64,000 nt of DNA, taken from Colius striatus (taxonomy: Eukaryota; Chordata; Aves; Coliiformes; Coliidae). Positions 50,671 to 63,286 of the stretch are shown here, one piece after another (the first letter of the stretch is position 1; each line of letters begins with the position of its first letter). The DNA lies in assembly GCF_028858725.1 (NCBI RefSeq), contig NC_084776.1:4650001-4714000 (forward strand), read 5' to 3'. A program made the translations under genes and the position numbers. Under the pieces are notes generated by a model, which ran no database searches, was not told the origin of the DNA, and saw nothing but the letters and a program-made list of their open reading frames with translations.

Positions 50671-53600
50671 TGGGTTCCTCAGATGAAAACAGAAGGAGTA
50701 GTGTTCAGAAGTATGACAGGAATGCCCTCCCCTTTTCTGTGTGACATTAGGGTAACACACTAATCAAATTACACCATAAAATAGCCATAATAAACATTAC
50801 AGTACCATAAAAATAACAATACTACTACTAAGACATAAAGATAATAATACAGAGTTATTTATAAAGCTGCTCATTACCACGTTGCCAGGCACCTTCAACA
50901 CAAATCAGAGTGCATCTTGGACCAAAATTGCTTTTGATGCACGTGGAGCTCCACTGGATTCCAGAGATATCATGCCCAGGCCATGCCAATCAATGTGACA
51001 CTGCTCAAGTTACAGGTAACTTTAATGGTTTTCTGCAGAAAAAGTTCTGACCACTTACACAACTCCTTTTCATACCCCAGCAATAATAAATGATGATAAA
51101 ACATGCTGAAAAAAGGAAATAAAAAATCTAGATTAACTGCCTTTTCCTGACTCTAGAGCTCCAACTCGGCAAAACTTTGGAAATAAGGTTTTGGGACAGT
51201 GCTCGTTCAAATACTCTGAATATCATTTTCCTTCCATTTGTGTTTGTGTGAGATGGCAAGGCCTGTTTTTCCCACAGACTGAAGAATCCATATGTCAAAG
51301 AACAGAAACACTTTAGGTCACTAGTTCACAATTTAGATCTCACCATTTTCAGGTCTTTTTCCCAGCTCCTCCCAGTATGGAGGTTATAAGCTCAAACTGG
51401 CAGCGCCTGGACAGGACAAGAAGCACTGTCCACTGTCCCACAGAGGGGAAACTTGGGTGCACAGTAACAGGACTGATAAAGCCTGGGTTCATGTTGCATC
51501 TAACACTGACTTAATACAGGCTATTGGGCAAATCACAGCATAGTCTATTTTAAACTAATTCTGCCTCTGTGTGTCTTTGAAAGAGGGATTATGAGGGCTG
51601 ATGTTTGCAGAGTATCTCAGTGATGGGCACCACTACACGACATGTTACTTTCCCCCAGCAGATATTCACCTGTTGCTGAGTTGGAAAGTAGATCAATTCT
51701 TACTGGAAATGACCAAGTTTGAATTGACCTGATAATTAATTTCAGTGCAATACATCACATAAGCCTCTCACCTAAAGGGCCAAGTAGGTGGCATCAACAC
51801 CAAGCCTGTGATTCAAAACAGCAGAAGCAGCAGGAACTAGAAGGAACCAATATCTAGCTACCTGTTAACAGAGTAGTGGCACAAAAACTGTTTGAATGAC
51901 TAAAAGTTCCCTTTTCCAAATGAGGTGAATGTGCATTTAAAACATTTTAACCTTGGTTCAGTGGGTAACTGGTTCAAGAAATGAGATTAATTTCTAGCTT
52001 TCCTGTGAGGCTACTGCATAAGTAATTTCTCTCTGTGTCTCTTAGATCTCCTATTTATATAGATTCAATTGTGAGCACTCAAAATGTCTCTATTTCAGAC
52101 AGTAAGGGAAAAGAACAAGACTAGCATTAGTAGCCTACTCTTTCTATTTCCTCACTATCAAGGAAAAGGAAGCGTGCTGTAAACCAGCCAGATGAACACT
52201 TGTCTGGCTTCCAAGTGTTTGAAATAACTGGGCTGGCAGCTCCTGAGGGATGTGGGGCTGGAAATGATAACAAGGCTGGCAGGCTGTGACCTTGCTGGCC
52301 ACTGCCCTGCACCACGGTACCTTCACAAGGTGAGAAGGATAGCTGTGGGGTGGTAGCCAGCTTCAGCCAAAGGGACACATCAAGGGAGTCCCTGGTGATC
52401 AGGTCAGTCCATGGCTAAGCAGGGAAAACAGCCTGCAAGGCCTGATCGGTGGGAGCCACAGCCATGCAGAGCCATGATGGAGCTGCAGAGACATCTCAAC
52501 AGCACAGATCACAGCAGGGCCCCGAGCTGAGCTTACAGGGAGCTCCTGGAGCCATGGGCAGGGGCAGGTGGGAGCCCCAGGAGAGGCTACTTGAGGCAAT
52601 TTAGGCCCGTTAGGGCCCACAGAGCCTGACACAGCAAACATTTGTCGTTTTTTTTTGCTGGGGGAAAACCAAGTATTAGAGCTCAAATAAGAATAGGACT
52701 ATCTATTCTGTGCAGAGTATATTTTGTTTTCCCTAAAATAGGGAATATTTAGAGATATTTATCAACTCCACAACTGGCTACAGTTGCTCATAAAAAGTAC
52801 TGGTTTCTAGGATGCAAGGACTCCTTAAACCAATTGCTCTGAATTTAAAACAAATCACTAATATCTTCTGAGCTGTATTTTCAAAGCAGTCTTTTGTTGA
52901 AGTGGAAAAGAAGAAACAAAACTGGCTTCTTTTTACTGGCTCCTGTGATAAAACATATGCTCTGGTCAGTAGCCTCTGAACTGGATGTAGTGCTTCCTGC
53001 ACAGCTCCTGCCAAATGAACTCTCCTGAACATGATAATCATGAAAGCTGAATTTGTTGGTGAGATCACTATATTAGCTGTTTGTAGAAAATTTCTCTACT
53101 CTAGACAGTTCTCAAATTACTTGATTGGCAAAGTGAGAAGAGAGAGTAGTCTTACAATCTGGTAATGCAACTGTAATCCAATACAATATAAACTCCTTCC
53201 TCAACCTGGTTCATCAAGATACTGGTCCAGAATAAAAGCAAAATGTCAAGGGAAGGGATGACAAGTCCTAGAAGAAAGAAATTTGTGAATGAAAATAATA
53301 AAGGCTCCATGTAAAAATATTAACACACACAGCTGCTTGAGTGAAAAGATCTGTACCACCCAGGAACAAATGTTGTGTTTTCCAGCGTACAAAAGAATGT
53401 AAGTAACATTTTCCATCTTGGCTACTCACAGTGAGATACTCGGTCCATATACAAAGGGATTCAGTTTTCCAAACATCTGAGAGGAGACATATGTTAATGG
53501 AAATGATTAAAACCTGGGCTATTTCGGATTATGATGCCTTGCTACAGTGGGAATCTGTCTTTAGATGGCAGCCTCTGGAGTTCAATGTGTGAGTCCTGAG

Positions 53601-54137
53601 CACAGGTGGGAGGCAATCTCACCTCTTGTCATTATGGAGAATACACAAACCCCCCAGTCCAGTCAACCTCAGTTTCTGTCCAGCTAAATATAGTTTCCTT
53701 AGTAAGACCTTGCTCTCTCGCAAGGTTTGAAAACACTTTATAGACATGTCTGAAAATGGAGGTATGACAAAATGTTATTATTTAACCATTTTTAGCCACT
53801 ATGAAAGTATCAAAACTGGAAACACAGCCTAGGAGCTTTGAGGTCTCTAAGCAAGAAACAACTGACACCAATACTTGCCTTGTCAGCCTGCTTAGTCTTT
53901 TGATTTCTTCCCTGAGGCTGACCATCATCATTTTTGGGCCAATAGTGCAATATTCTACTATTAACCATTCACTAAGACTCAACAACTCAAATTTTCAATT
54001 ATAGGTATCAACTAGATCTCAAATCCATGGCAAATCCCGCTGTCCATGGAGCAGCCACCGCTGTGGCACCTCAAGCCACGAGATTTGACCAGATGAGTCA
54101 GAAGCAAGTGCAAGCTTTCGGTAGGATGAGTCGTGTT
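50671..54137. other. Intergenic desert
   Basis: No gene. A fainter MIR-like stretch lies at 51475-51600 (gggttcatg...attgggcaaatcacag...ctgcctctgtgtgtc). 52180-52640 is a GC-richer, CpG-poor block of unknown origin. The rest is AT-rich. Confidence 0.65.
52180..52640. other. GC-richer block of unknown origin
   Basis: About 460 bases with many CAGC, GGAGCC and GCTGG words but few CpGs. Open frames of 60-95 codons on the minus strand are unrecognisable. It shares the motif ggagccatggcagg-like with 57300-57610. Possibly an old repeat. Confidence 0.3.
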
Positions 54138-54245
54138 GTGTAGCGCAAAGAGCTGAGAGTCAAAAGTCTGAGCTCTAATTCGGCTGAGGACTCACTGTGT
54201 GAGTTGAGGCAAGACTACTCTGTCACTCTTTTTGTTCTCGGTAGA
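54138..54245 (+). mobile_element. MIR-like SINE fragment
   Basis: Reads gtgtagcgcaaagagctgag, then gtctgagctctaattcggct, then ctcactgtgtgagttgaggc and aagactactctgtcactctt, following the MIR core order with strong divergence. Confidence 0.5.
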
Positions 54246-54329
54246 CTGACTGATTCTCCCGTTGAAATCCAAGGGAATCTGAAAGCATTTAACTGCCTCA
54301 CAAAGATATGTCATGCGATCTAACATTCT

Positions 54330-54480
54330 GAGCACAGAAGTGGGAGCCAGGAGCTTTTAATGGTGCCTGTAGGGATTGGAGCCAAATCACTTAACCTCTT
54401 TGCTTCTCAGCTTCTCATCCATAAAAAGAAAACTATGCTTGTGTTGCTGGCTGGGGTTTTATGAGAGTTAATTCATAGAC
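54330..54480 (+). mobile_element. MIR-like SINE fragment, 3' half
   Basis: Reads gagccaaatcacttaacctc, then tttgcttctcagcttctcat, then ccataaaaagaaaactatgc, and a 3' part with atgagagttaattcatag. This parallels the MIR 3' half (aatcacttaacctctctgtgcctcag...catctgtaaaatg...). Confidence 0.6.
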
Positions 54481-54909
54481 CTGTATGGAAAATGACTCCT
54501 CTTCTGCTGCAGAAATACAAACTTTTTATTTTAAACCCCAAAATATGAACATTTTCAACAGAAACCAAGAGCCTGCAAACAGAAGTTTAAATTGTGGTGG
54601 AATCGTTTTTAAGGGAAATATATTTCTTCTGCAAAAGCTGATTTCTGTTGCCAAAGTGATGGGGTGGTGTTTTTTGTTTGATTTTTTCTTTTAAATTAAA
54701 TTTTCTACTAAAAGGCAGTCTTGACCCACGATTTCTGACCAGCCCTAGTCTAAGTGAGCCATTTTGCACGTAAAAAGTGCTGCGCTTGCAAAATACTTCG
54801 CAATCCTCCCATTGACAGCGCACCCGGTGCCAAACAGCCGTATTCCCCTCAGCACAGTGAAATCATCAAGTACTTGCGGCTGATTTGCATCGGTTTTAAT
54901 TTGTTTGAA

Positions 54910-54940
54910 CAAGCCGGGCCAGATCCTCAGCTGGAGGCAA
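54910..54940. repeat. Fragment of the relic palindromic repeat
   Basis: The word gggccagatcctcagctgga is one arm of the element described at 49928-50014. It abuts the CpG island. Confidence 0.45.
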
Positions 54941-54949
54941 TTAACGAGA

Positions 54950-55625
54950 AAGCCAAGGGCGCAAAGGCCGCTCCGCTCCGCGCCGCCCCGCGCAGCGCTC
55001 GGCCGCGCCGCCGCCGCTAGGGGGAGACAGCGGCGCGCCCAGCCCAGCCCAGCCCGGTACTGCCCGTCCCGGTACTGCCCAGCTCAGTCTAGTCGGGTAC
55101 TGCCCGTCCCGGTACTGCTCAGCCCAGCCCATCTTGGTACCGCCCATCCCGGTACCGTCCATTCTGGTACTGCCCCTCGTGGCACCGCCCTGCTCAGCCC
55201 ATCCCGGTACAGCCCATGCAGAAACTGCCGTGTCCGGTACGGCCCGGCCCGGCACTGCCCAGCTCAGCCCAGCCCGGTAGAGCGCAGCCCAGTCCGGCAC
55301 GGTTCAGCCCATCCCAGCTCAGCCCAGCCCGGTCCGGCCGCTGCGGCCGGAGGGAGGCCGCCGCCGCCGCCTCCTGCTCGGGCAGCGCGAACATCGCGCC
55401 GCTGAAGTGCTGAGCTGTCAAAGCGGCTGAGCTCGCTGCGAGGAGCGGAGCTCACCGAGCTGCTGAAAACTCTCCTTTCGCGAGGGATGGAGGTTTTTTA
55501 CAGGTTTTTCCCCCCTCTCTCCGGCCGTGGATGGAGCTGGGAGCCAGCCCCCGGGCGGCAGCTCGCCTCTCCCTGAGTGCTGCAAAGCTCCAGGCGTGGA
55601 GATGGTGAGCGCGCAGCGAAGGCAT
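54950..55625 (+). promoter_or_regulatory. Orphan CpG island 2, possible promoter of an unannotated transcript
   Basis: Strong GC/CpG block between AT-rich flanks. Its right part (55340-55620) is unique sequence and ends in an exon-like segment with a good donor, gagatg|gtgagc, at 55604/55605 on the plus strand. That fits a first exon of a transcript running toward higher coordinates. No known protein start was recognised, so a long non-coding RNA is as likely as a gene. An octamer ATTTGCAT lies at 54883-54890, just upstream. Confidence 0.55.
55036..55340. repeat. GC minisatellite of about 15-bp period
   Basis: Degenerate units of the type cccgtcccggtactg and cccagctcagcccag repeat for about 300 bases. 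Because the period is a multiple of three, several frames on both strands stay open and give Pro/Ala/Gly-rich low-complexity translations (up to 166 codons), which I do not take as a gene. Confidence 0.8.
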
Positions 55626-55958
55626 CTCTTTCCAACCCTGTCCGCTCAGCTGATGAAACCACAGTCGCTTGGGTCTCTGTTTATCTCACAGAACACATTG
55701 CTACACATTCAGGGCTGGCTTTTGCCAAGCTTTAGCTCGGGCCGGTGAGTTACTCACACGCTTATTCCCATTGAAGTTAATAGGGAAAGCATTAGCCAAG
55801 CACCAACGCAAGTGGGATGACTGATGTCATGAGCCGCTGATGTGAGTGAGGCATTCACGATCCAGCTTCTAATTATAAGATGCCTGGTTACTTGAGAAGA
55901 AAAGGAACGAGATTTGTCGGGTCAGGAGAGAAAGTCTGCTCAGTTCCAGTGTGTCTTC

Positions 55959-56049
55959 ACAGAATCTCAAAGGCTGGAAGGGACCTCAAAAGATCATCTA
56001 GTCCAACCCCCCTGCCAGAGCAGGACCGCCTAGAGCAGGTGACACCATA
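55959..56049 (-). mobile_element. CR1 LINE fragment, 3' region, reverse orientation
   Basis: Reads cacagaatctcaaaggctgg, then aagggacctcaaaagatcat, then ctagtccaacccccctgcca and gagcaggaccgcctagagca. This is the well-known reverse complement of a CR1 3' UTR, clearly recognisable and probably young. Confidence 0.92.
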
Positions 56050-57299
56050 GCAGCAAAGAAGACAGAGAGACTTTGCCAAAGTCTTCATTAGGATGGGGTC
56101 CAGCTCTTAGCTGATAGTAATGGGGGAAAAAAACCCCTCAACCTCAAACGCTCTGGTACTAAATGCAGCCCCTCCCTGAAGACTTTTGATGAAGGACATA
56201 CAGCTAAACGGCTAAAAAGCAGCAAAGAAGTAAGTTTTTACCCAAGAACCCTTTTTCTACTGCCCTTATTCAAGTGCACAGTGGGGTGTCACAAACTTGG
56301 CTGCATGAGTGAAAGGCAAACTGGAGCCTGTGCTTCAGGCAAGTGCAGTCTGAGGAGATGGCACCAGCTCAGGCATAAGGGCAGCATATCCGATGGCTAT
56401 TTGCATTTGATGCCACAGCCTTCCAGGCACTGCCCAGGGAGCTGTAGGAATAAGGTGGATTTGTTTCTCTGCAGTGAGCCATATCCTTTCCTGGTGCCCA
56501 CCAAATTCAGTTTTCAAACAGCACTGATTTGCTTCACTGTAAGTAATACAGTGAGAGCTCCAGTGAGGGCTTCAGCTCTGCCAGGAACTGGGTGTTTTCC
56601 CTAGGCTCTATGGTAGACACTGTAAGAATGATTGGAAGTGTTCTCCCTTCTCCTTGCAAATGGTATATTGCTCAGGTGGCTCAACATCATCCTTCCAAAC
56701 TATCACCAGCAACAATATCCATTCCCTTCCTCCCAAAGATGTGTGAGATCCTGGAACAGATGTGATGACAGACATGCAAAATATACTTGATATCAAATAA
56801 GTGGAGTTACACCACCCAGGTCTGTAGGCCACCAGTGGCAAACCCAGCAACAAGAAGAGGCCTGGAATGTGGATGTGGTGTGCATGAGTGTAGTGGGCTG
56901 TGCTCCTCCTTGCCACTTCAGGAGCCTGGCACGAGGCAACTACCACTAAGGCTCATTTGAATAATTCCCACAAACATGCCAGATGTTGACCACATGGCCT
57001 TCCTTTGTGAGGTTTAAAAATAAGCAGGGGGGGAGAGGAAAAAGGGTGAAATGTTTTTTTTCTTCAGTGTCCATATTTATTTTCTGCACAGATGTTTGTA
57101 GTTGTACAGAATAAATAAGCATAAATCAGCCCCCTTTTTTTTAAGTGTGCTATATGATTCATATTTATGGAACATGCACAAGACTCTGGAGCTAACAGAG
57201 CTAAGCTGCAGACTGTTGACATATAATAAAGGGCTATGTACTGTTTTTAGGGACCTGAAAAGTCTTAAAATAACCCCATTGATCAAATCCACAAACAAC

Positions 57300-57610
57300 A
57301 AGATTGCTGCTCTGCTCACTGCCTGGTCACCCGGCCGGCCTGACCCCAGCAGCCTCTCCTAGGGCAGCCCTTGCACAGCCTGTCTTTTCCTGAGGCAGCC
57401 CCTGTGTTGCACAGGGTGATGAGCAGCTGTGCAGGGAGACAGGAGGCAGATGTGTGAGGGCTGAGCCCCATGGCTCTGTGCAGCTCCTGCCCCAGGAGCC
57501 ATGGCCAGGATGGATGTGTTGCTGCAGGCCTGACAGCAAATGCATGGCATGAGGTGGGCTTGGGTGGGTGAGTTCCTGGTTGCCTCAGGAGCTGGGACGG
57601 GTCTTTAGGG
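57300..57610. other. GC-richer block of unknown origin
   Basis: Starts near tgctctgctcactgcctggt and runs through caggagccatggccaggatg. Low in CpG except ccggccggcc. No recognisable protein in either strand. Confidence 0.3.
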
Positions 57611-58715
57611 CTGCTGCCAATGACAGCCTGTTCACAGAGTAATTAAGCTCAGCTCAAATAAATACAAAGAAGTTGTCATTGTTCCCTATGAGCTTCCTTA
57701 ATTCTGAGTCCTCTCTTCTCCTGACTAATTTAAGCTTTTTGTAAGTCAAACATCTGAGCCCAAATGAAAGGTTTAAAACTGTAGAGGGGAAATAATTTCC
57801 TGCAAGACTGCAATACTGCATCTTAACCTGGAGAGGGTGGAATGGAATATGACAATACCACTGTCACCTCCAGAGAAGTACTGTCTGTTCAACACCTATA
57901 GTATGGGAATCCTCAGATGGTCTCTTCAGTAATGTACAAACACCATTTGCTGTGTATCCCTCTTTCAGATACCAGCAGCGTCACAAAAATGTTTTGGCCT
58001 CAGAAGAAGCAGCTTCCAGGGGAAATCCTTTTTCTCCCTACCAGAGACTGAGCCAGTGGCAGGGACCTACGTAAGCACAACATCAGAGCTGGCTTCCTCC
58101 TGAAGTTGATAATATAACTTTTATGCCAAGCTGTAGTGGCTAAGGGCAGAAAATGCATTAGGTAGCTGAGCCATGAAGGTGGAGAAGGATGGAGGCAAGC
58201 ACTGCCAGCTGCACCATTACAACTGCTACACTCTGGGCAAGTCAGCTGCCTTACCACAGGGGTGAGTAATATTTAATGGCCAGATTGCCACTTCCATGCT
58301 TTTAGGTTTCTGTGAGGCTTCAGTGCTGTCAGCAAGTTCCCAACACTATCAGCAAGAACACAATATTTCGAGTAACAAAATCCCTCTCTTGTTAAAAGTA
58401 CAAGTTCTTGATCAGCTAGAGAAAACTTTAAGCTCTCCTCCCATTTCTCTCTGATACTTAATTTGCTTTGGAAGCAGAAAAGGTTAAGGAGATGCTACTG
58501 AGATTTGGATTGCTTATCCTAAGTAGCCTTAGAAAAGCTAATGCCTGGGCTGCTAATGCAGCCTTTCTCAGTCTTGCTGAGTCCAGTAAATAAGCTACAC
58601 TCTTAGTCATCTTAACTGTGAGAGTCCTTTTTTACATAACAACCACAACTTCTCTAAAGACATTTTAATACGGCAAAACTACAAAACACAACTGGGACCA
58701 CAACTTCTATCAGAG

Positions 58716-58745
58716 CATAGACTCATAGAATCACAGCATTAGGAA
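58716..58745 (-). mobile_element. Possible CR1 tail remnant
   Basis: The words actcatagaatcacagcatt resemble the reverse-complemented CR1 terminal repeat. Too short to be certain. Confidence 0.35.
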
Positions 58746-61700
58746 ATAAAGGTCATAACAGTGGTGATTTTTAAAATCTGTGAATCATAGACCCAAAGTC
58801 TTTCCATGAATCATAACAGAAATGGGAAGAGTGGGATGGTGTATTGAAAAAAGGGAGAAAAGGAAGAAAGAAAAGAAGAGGTATATGCACACTGGTAGTT
58901 ACTGCTGGTTTATGTGAGGAGAAGACTTTAGAAGGTTCCAGATGTCTCAAGTCTGGACTAATACCTAAAGGCAAAAGGGATCAGAAAGAGCTCCCCAAGG
59001 TGCTCAGTGTGGTGTGTTCAGTTAGCAGCAGCATGATGAGGGATGAGAAGACAGGCCTTTCTTCAACTGTTCTCTCCCATTTACCATAGACAGAGCCTGG
59101 AGACACACAGGCCTGAACAACTCCACAGTGTCAGCATAAGGCCAGGTACACTGGAACAAAACCCTGATGGGAAATAGATGGTGATGAGCACATTTCTTCA
59201 TCTCCTCATTGGGGGATCCTGGGTTTGAAGTGTGTCTGATGAGAGAGTTTTTTAACAAGTTAAGCATCTTCCACAGAAAGTCTTGGGTATCCACATTTCT
59301 CAAAAGATTCCTCTGCTAAAGGCTGCCCCAGTTGGACAACTTATAGTCCACACTGGGAATCTGGGATTAGCATTCACCTTACTGAATGCAACAGCTCGGA
59401 ACGGGTAGATCAATCTTCATCACGTAGGGTATATTGTACCTTTAGGCACAGCCTCCAACAAGGAGTTGAGTGGTAATGGCACTGTCTTGAAGATAATCCC
59501 CAGGGCATTTGTGACTCAGAGACACACCTCTGAGTCACTATTCTTTCATTACTTCCTCTTGGTCCTTTGGGGTAGAAACTTACTGCTGGTTTACACCAGC
59601 AGCAAATTACAACATTTTCCTGCTATGCTGACCTTGCCTTTTTGGCTAGTGGCTCCAAAATTAGAGCCAACATTCATTCTTCACTCTACCTACTGGAATA
59701 AAGAAGTCACTTGTGAGTGAATCTTCTTCACTCCATCACACCCAGATCTGAAGCTTTAGAGTAAATTTTCTGAGTAGCCCAATTTGTTGCAATGGAGTTA
59801 TCTATTGAGTGGTGCAATATTCAGTCTGGGGTGGATGGCAAAACACAGTTTATATCTTGTGATCATAGAAGGAAATGACATGAAAAGGACTTTAGTGTCA
59901 TGAGACAAAATGAAAACCTATAAAAAAAAAAAGCCCTAGGAAAAGCCAGTGTAAACACATTCAGCTCTTTGGATTGCAGCTCACATTGGCTATGGGAAGA
60001 ACTATGAACCATGAGATTGAAACTCCCTTCTTGCTGTCATTCTCACCTGAAACAGCTGAAATCCACAGTAGCTCAAAATGATATGAATCCCTACAATCTG
60101 AGATTAGATTGTACTCAGGGCTGAGTCTTAGCTAAGATGGAGAGTGAAAATAAACCTGTTCATGTCACAGAATGTTGGCACTCTAGCAGATGCCACTGCA
60201 TCTATTTTCTTCAAAGTAATGAAGTGAGATTGTTTACGTGAATGTTTGAAAAGAGTTGAACCTGCAAGATCCTGCTCACAGTTCAGGAAATAGAATATAT
60301 AAATCAGTCCAAATCAGCCAAACTCACACAAAATTCAGTACTGGAACACAGTGACACACAGCAACATCTTGTTCTTTTGGTGTAATGACTGTTGATGCTG
60401 GGATTTAGGAGGATTATGTTGATTTAGCAAAAAGAGGGGAATATTAATATACAAAATTGTTAAATGTCAAATGAAATCCTTTAATAACGTGTGTGTCTGC
60501 TTGAGGATGGGAGTGCTTTCAAAACTAGCTACAAATATTTAAGAAATCCATTTGGCAAGTTTCAACAAATAGCCCAAATCAATTACACCCTCAGTGTTCT
60601 GAAGGGGGCACATTTTCAGCATAGCATGTGGAGAATTAAGGCCTCTGCTCCCATTATTGTTAATGGGATTGGCACACCCAGTTCCACATACACATTGCTG
60701 TAAGTTAAAAGCCAACAGATAAAAAGATGACATTGAAATATTAAGAATGTTTTTCAATTTTCTGGTCTTTCCTGTGTAGTGTAACAAAGTAATTTTTGTA
60801 CTTGCTAAGAAATCTCCATGCACACACTTGGGGATCCCTGGCTTGATGCATACTCAAAGCTTAAAGTAGGATGGAAGAGTGCAGAAACTACTCTTGACAG
60901 CTGTGTAGAGCTTCAGAGAGACATCCAGGCTAGAAAATAAAAACTATGCTTTGTAGGAATTGTTAAATATTGGTATCTACTGCTAAGCAGCCTGCAGAAC
61001 CAAAAAGTCCCTCTGAATTTTCATGTGTACAAATCAGAGAAGAAAACAAAACCCTAACAATTCCAGACTAACAATTAGTGTAAGGCTTCTGAATAAGCTT
61101 TAAATCTGAATCACAGGGATTAGAAGCCAGTTATCTCACGTTCCAAGTAACTGTCTCAGCAAACACCTGACTGACTATTTTGCAATGGGTCGAAGGAACA
61201 GTTTCTTTCACTCTTTGTCTTTTGCTGTTTCTCATCCAAAATTCCTTCCTAAATATCACAATGTTGAATGAAAATTCAAAATATGTTTTGAGAAGCTCTT
61301 ATACTTCTATGGAAAAATAACACCACAGTTGCAGTTAGTGCTAGTTGTTGCTTTTTCCAGAGCACCCATGTCACACACTGAGCCAGGAAGCCTTGAAATC
61401 TTTCCACTGACTGTAAATCACACTGTGTGGTGCCCTTTTCTACAGGCTAAACCTCACAGTTCAAGCAGATGTCCTTAGGTGTATGTAGAAATCCTTATCA
61501 TAGCATTACATGAGCAAAATTAAGACATTTCTTTCTAGAAGTGTATTTCCATTTGCTAAATAAGTAGATGTGGAAGGTTCTCATTTGTCCTGCTGTGATT
61601 ATTTGTAAGAAAATGGATGGAATTCTCATGGCCACAAGTTCACCAACACAGAACCCTCAAATACTCCCAGTTGCTGTGTGTTGGACAGCTGCAGTGCTTT

Positions 61701-62285
61701 GCACTAAATGCCCATGTGCTTCTCCAGAGTTTTCCACTGTATGAGGACTATTGCTCAAGGGATAAAAATGAATTGTCTGTTAGTACCTAGAGGTGGGAGC
61801 CAGCGTCAGTGAAGTGCTCTTCAGTCCAGAAGTGCTCTGTGAACTTGGCAAAAGAGCTCTTCAAATTCCAGTGACAAAGTTTTGTTCCTGATAGTCTGGC
61901 TAGCTCTTCTATGCTTAGTTCCCATGGATTTCCTTTCCAGCTTAATTTGGACTCCTAATTACACCTGTGTATTCCAGTGGACAGGGAACTAAGAGAATGT
62001 TGGAAAACGTTAAGTGCCACTTCTGGCTTTATAGTTTACTTGTTCTGTGCTGCTATATCCTTCCCTCCATCTCCTCCCTTCCTTAGGTGAGAACTTTACT
62101 AAAGATTCTCAATTTTTGGTAGCCAGGGGAGTGATATTCCTCTTGATTTCCCCCAGTATTCACCAATGAAGGGACTAGGCCTTGCCAAATAATATTTTAT
62201 GTAGATGGGAATTGCTGAAACAGCTGAGTGTCTTTCTGAAGGCATAAACTAGTATGTTCAAGGCATCTTCTGAAGCTCATAAAGA

Positions 62286-62389
62286 GGGAAGGGAAGGGAA
62301 GGGAAGGGAAGGGAAGGGAAGGGAAGGGAAGGGAAGGGAAGGGAAGGGAAGGGAAGGGAAGGGAAGGGAAGGGAAGGGAAGGGAAGGGG
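62286..62389 (+). repeat. (GGGAA)20 pentanucleotide array
   Basis: Twenty perfect copies of gggaa (equivalently AAGGG) followed by gggg. Purine-only on the plus strand. The Gly-Arg-Glu-Gly-Lys open frame through it is an artefact of the repeat. Confidence 0.98.
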
Positions 62390-63245
62390 CCAAGCTCTCT
62401 TGGGTATGGATCCAGAAATTACTTAAATTCCATGAATCCTTGTACTTTGGTTTTGACTCAGAATGTTTAAGAACAGGGTGTAAAACTAAGGACTGGTTCT
62501 ACAGTGGGTGTAAACTGGCATATATCCATTTACTTCAATCTGAAATGTGCTCCTTAAAGGTCACAATACCTGGAGAGTGTAAATAATTAGGTCTGCAGGT
62601 CAACAAAACCTGCCAACTTGAATTTGCTGTTGTGCCACTTGAGTTTAAGCCAAACATTGACTATTCATTGAAAAATGCTTTTCACAGTTACTGAGACATC
62701 AGTGCTATTGCAGGTAAATATTTTCTCTGTGAAGTCCTATCTGATGGTCACTCTTTACACTTTCCCAAGGAGCAAATGTTAAATTCTTTCATGAAGATCC
62801 TTCTTTGTTTACCAGGTTTTAGATTGGATTTACACCAGTGAATGCCAGGAGTGATGGAAGGTTCTTTATGGCGTTCTGCAAGGAGTGACTGTAAAAAGTC
62901 TTTAGCAATTCAGTGCAGATTGAATAATTTTCACTAGGAAACAAAACCTATTACAGGATCAGTCTTATTTTTACTTATCAGAGTTTTCCTTAAGATACTC
63001 AAGTGGGATTTCAGTTGCCTCATGGAACATTCTTCATAAGCAATTTCCATAACGACTGTCTTGAAGAACATGGGATGAATGAAGACAATGTGTAATGAAG
63101 TGCATTAGAGTTTAATCATTGTGATATATATTCCAAGGAGTATAAGAAAGTCATTTATATAAGGCCCTAGAAATAAAGATCCTGTCTTGCAACCTGGGAT
63201 ATTAAGGCTACATTTTCAAAAGGGGAAAAAAATGTGGGTACAATG

Positions 63246-63286
63246 CATATATATATAGATATATATATATTTATATATATTTATAA
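63246..63286. repeat. AT-rich microsatellite
   Basis: Interrupted (AT)n: atatatatatagatatatatatatttatatatattt-like sequence. Confidence 0.9.

Noticed and set aside
54905..55405. 166-codon frame rich in Pro/Arg/Ala
   Set aside because: Produced by the 15-bp minisatellite, with equally long frames on the opposite strand.
62254..62586. 110-codon frame with GREGK repeats
   Set aside because: It is a readthrough of the GGGAA microsatellite.
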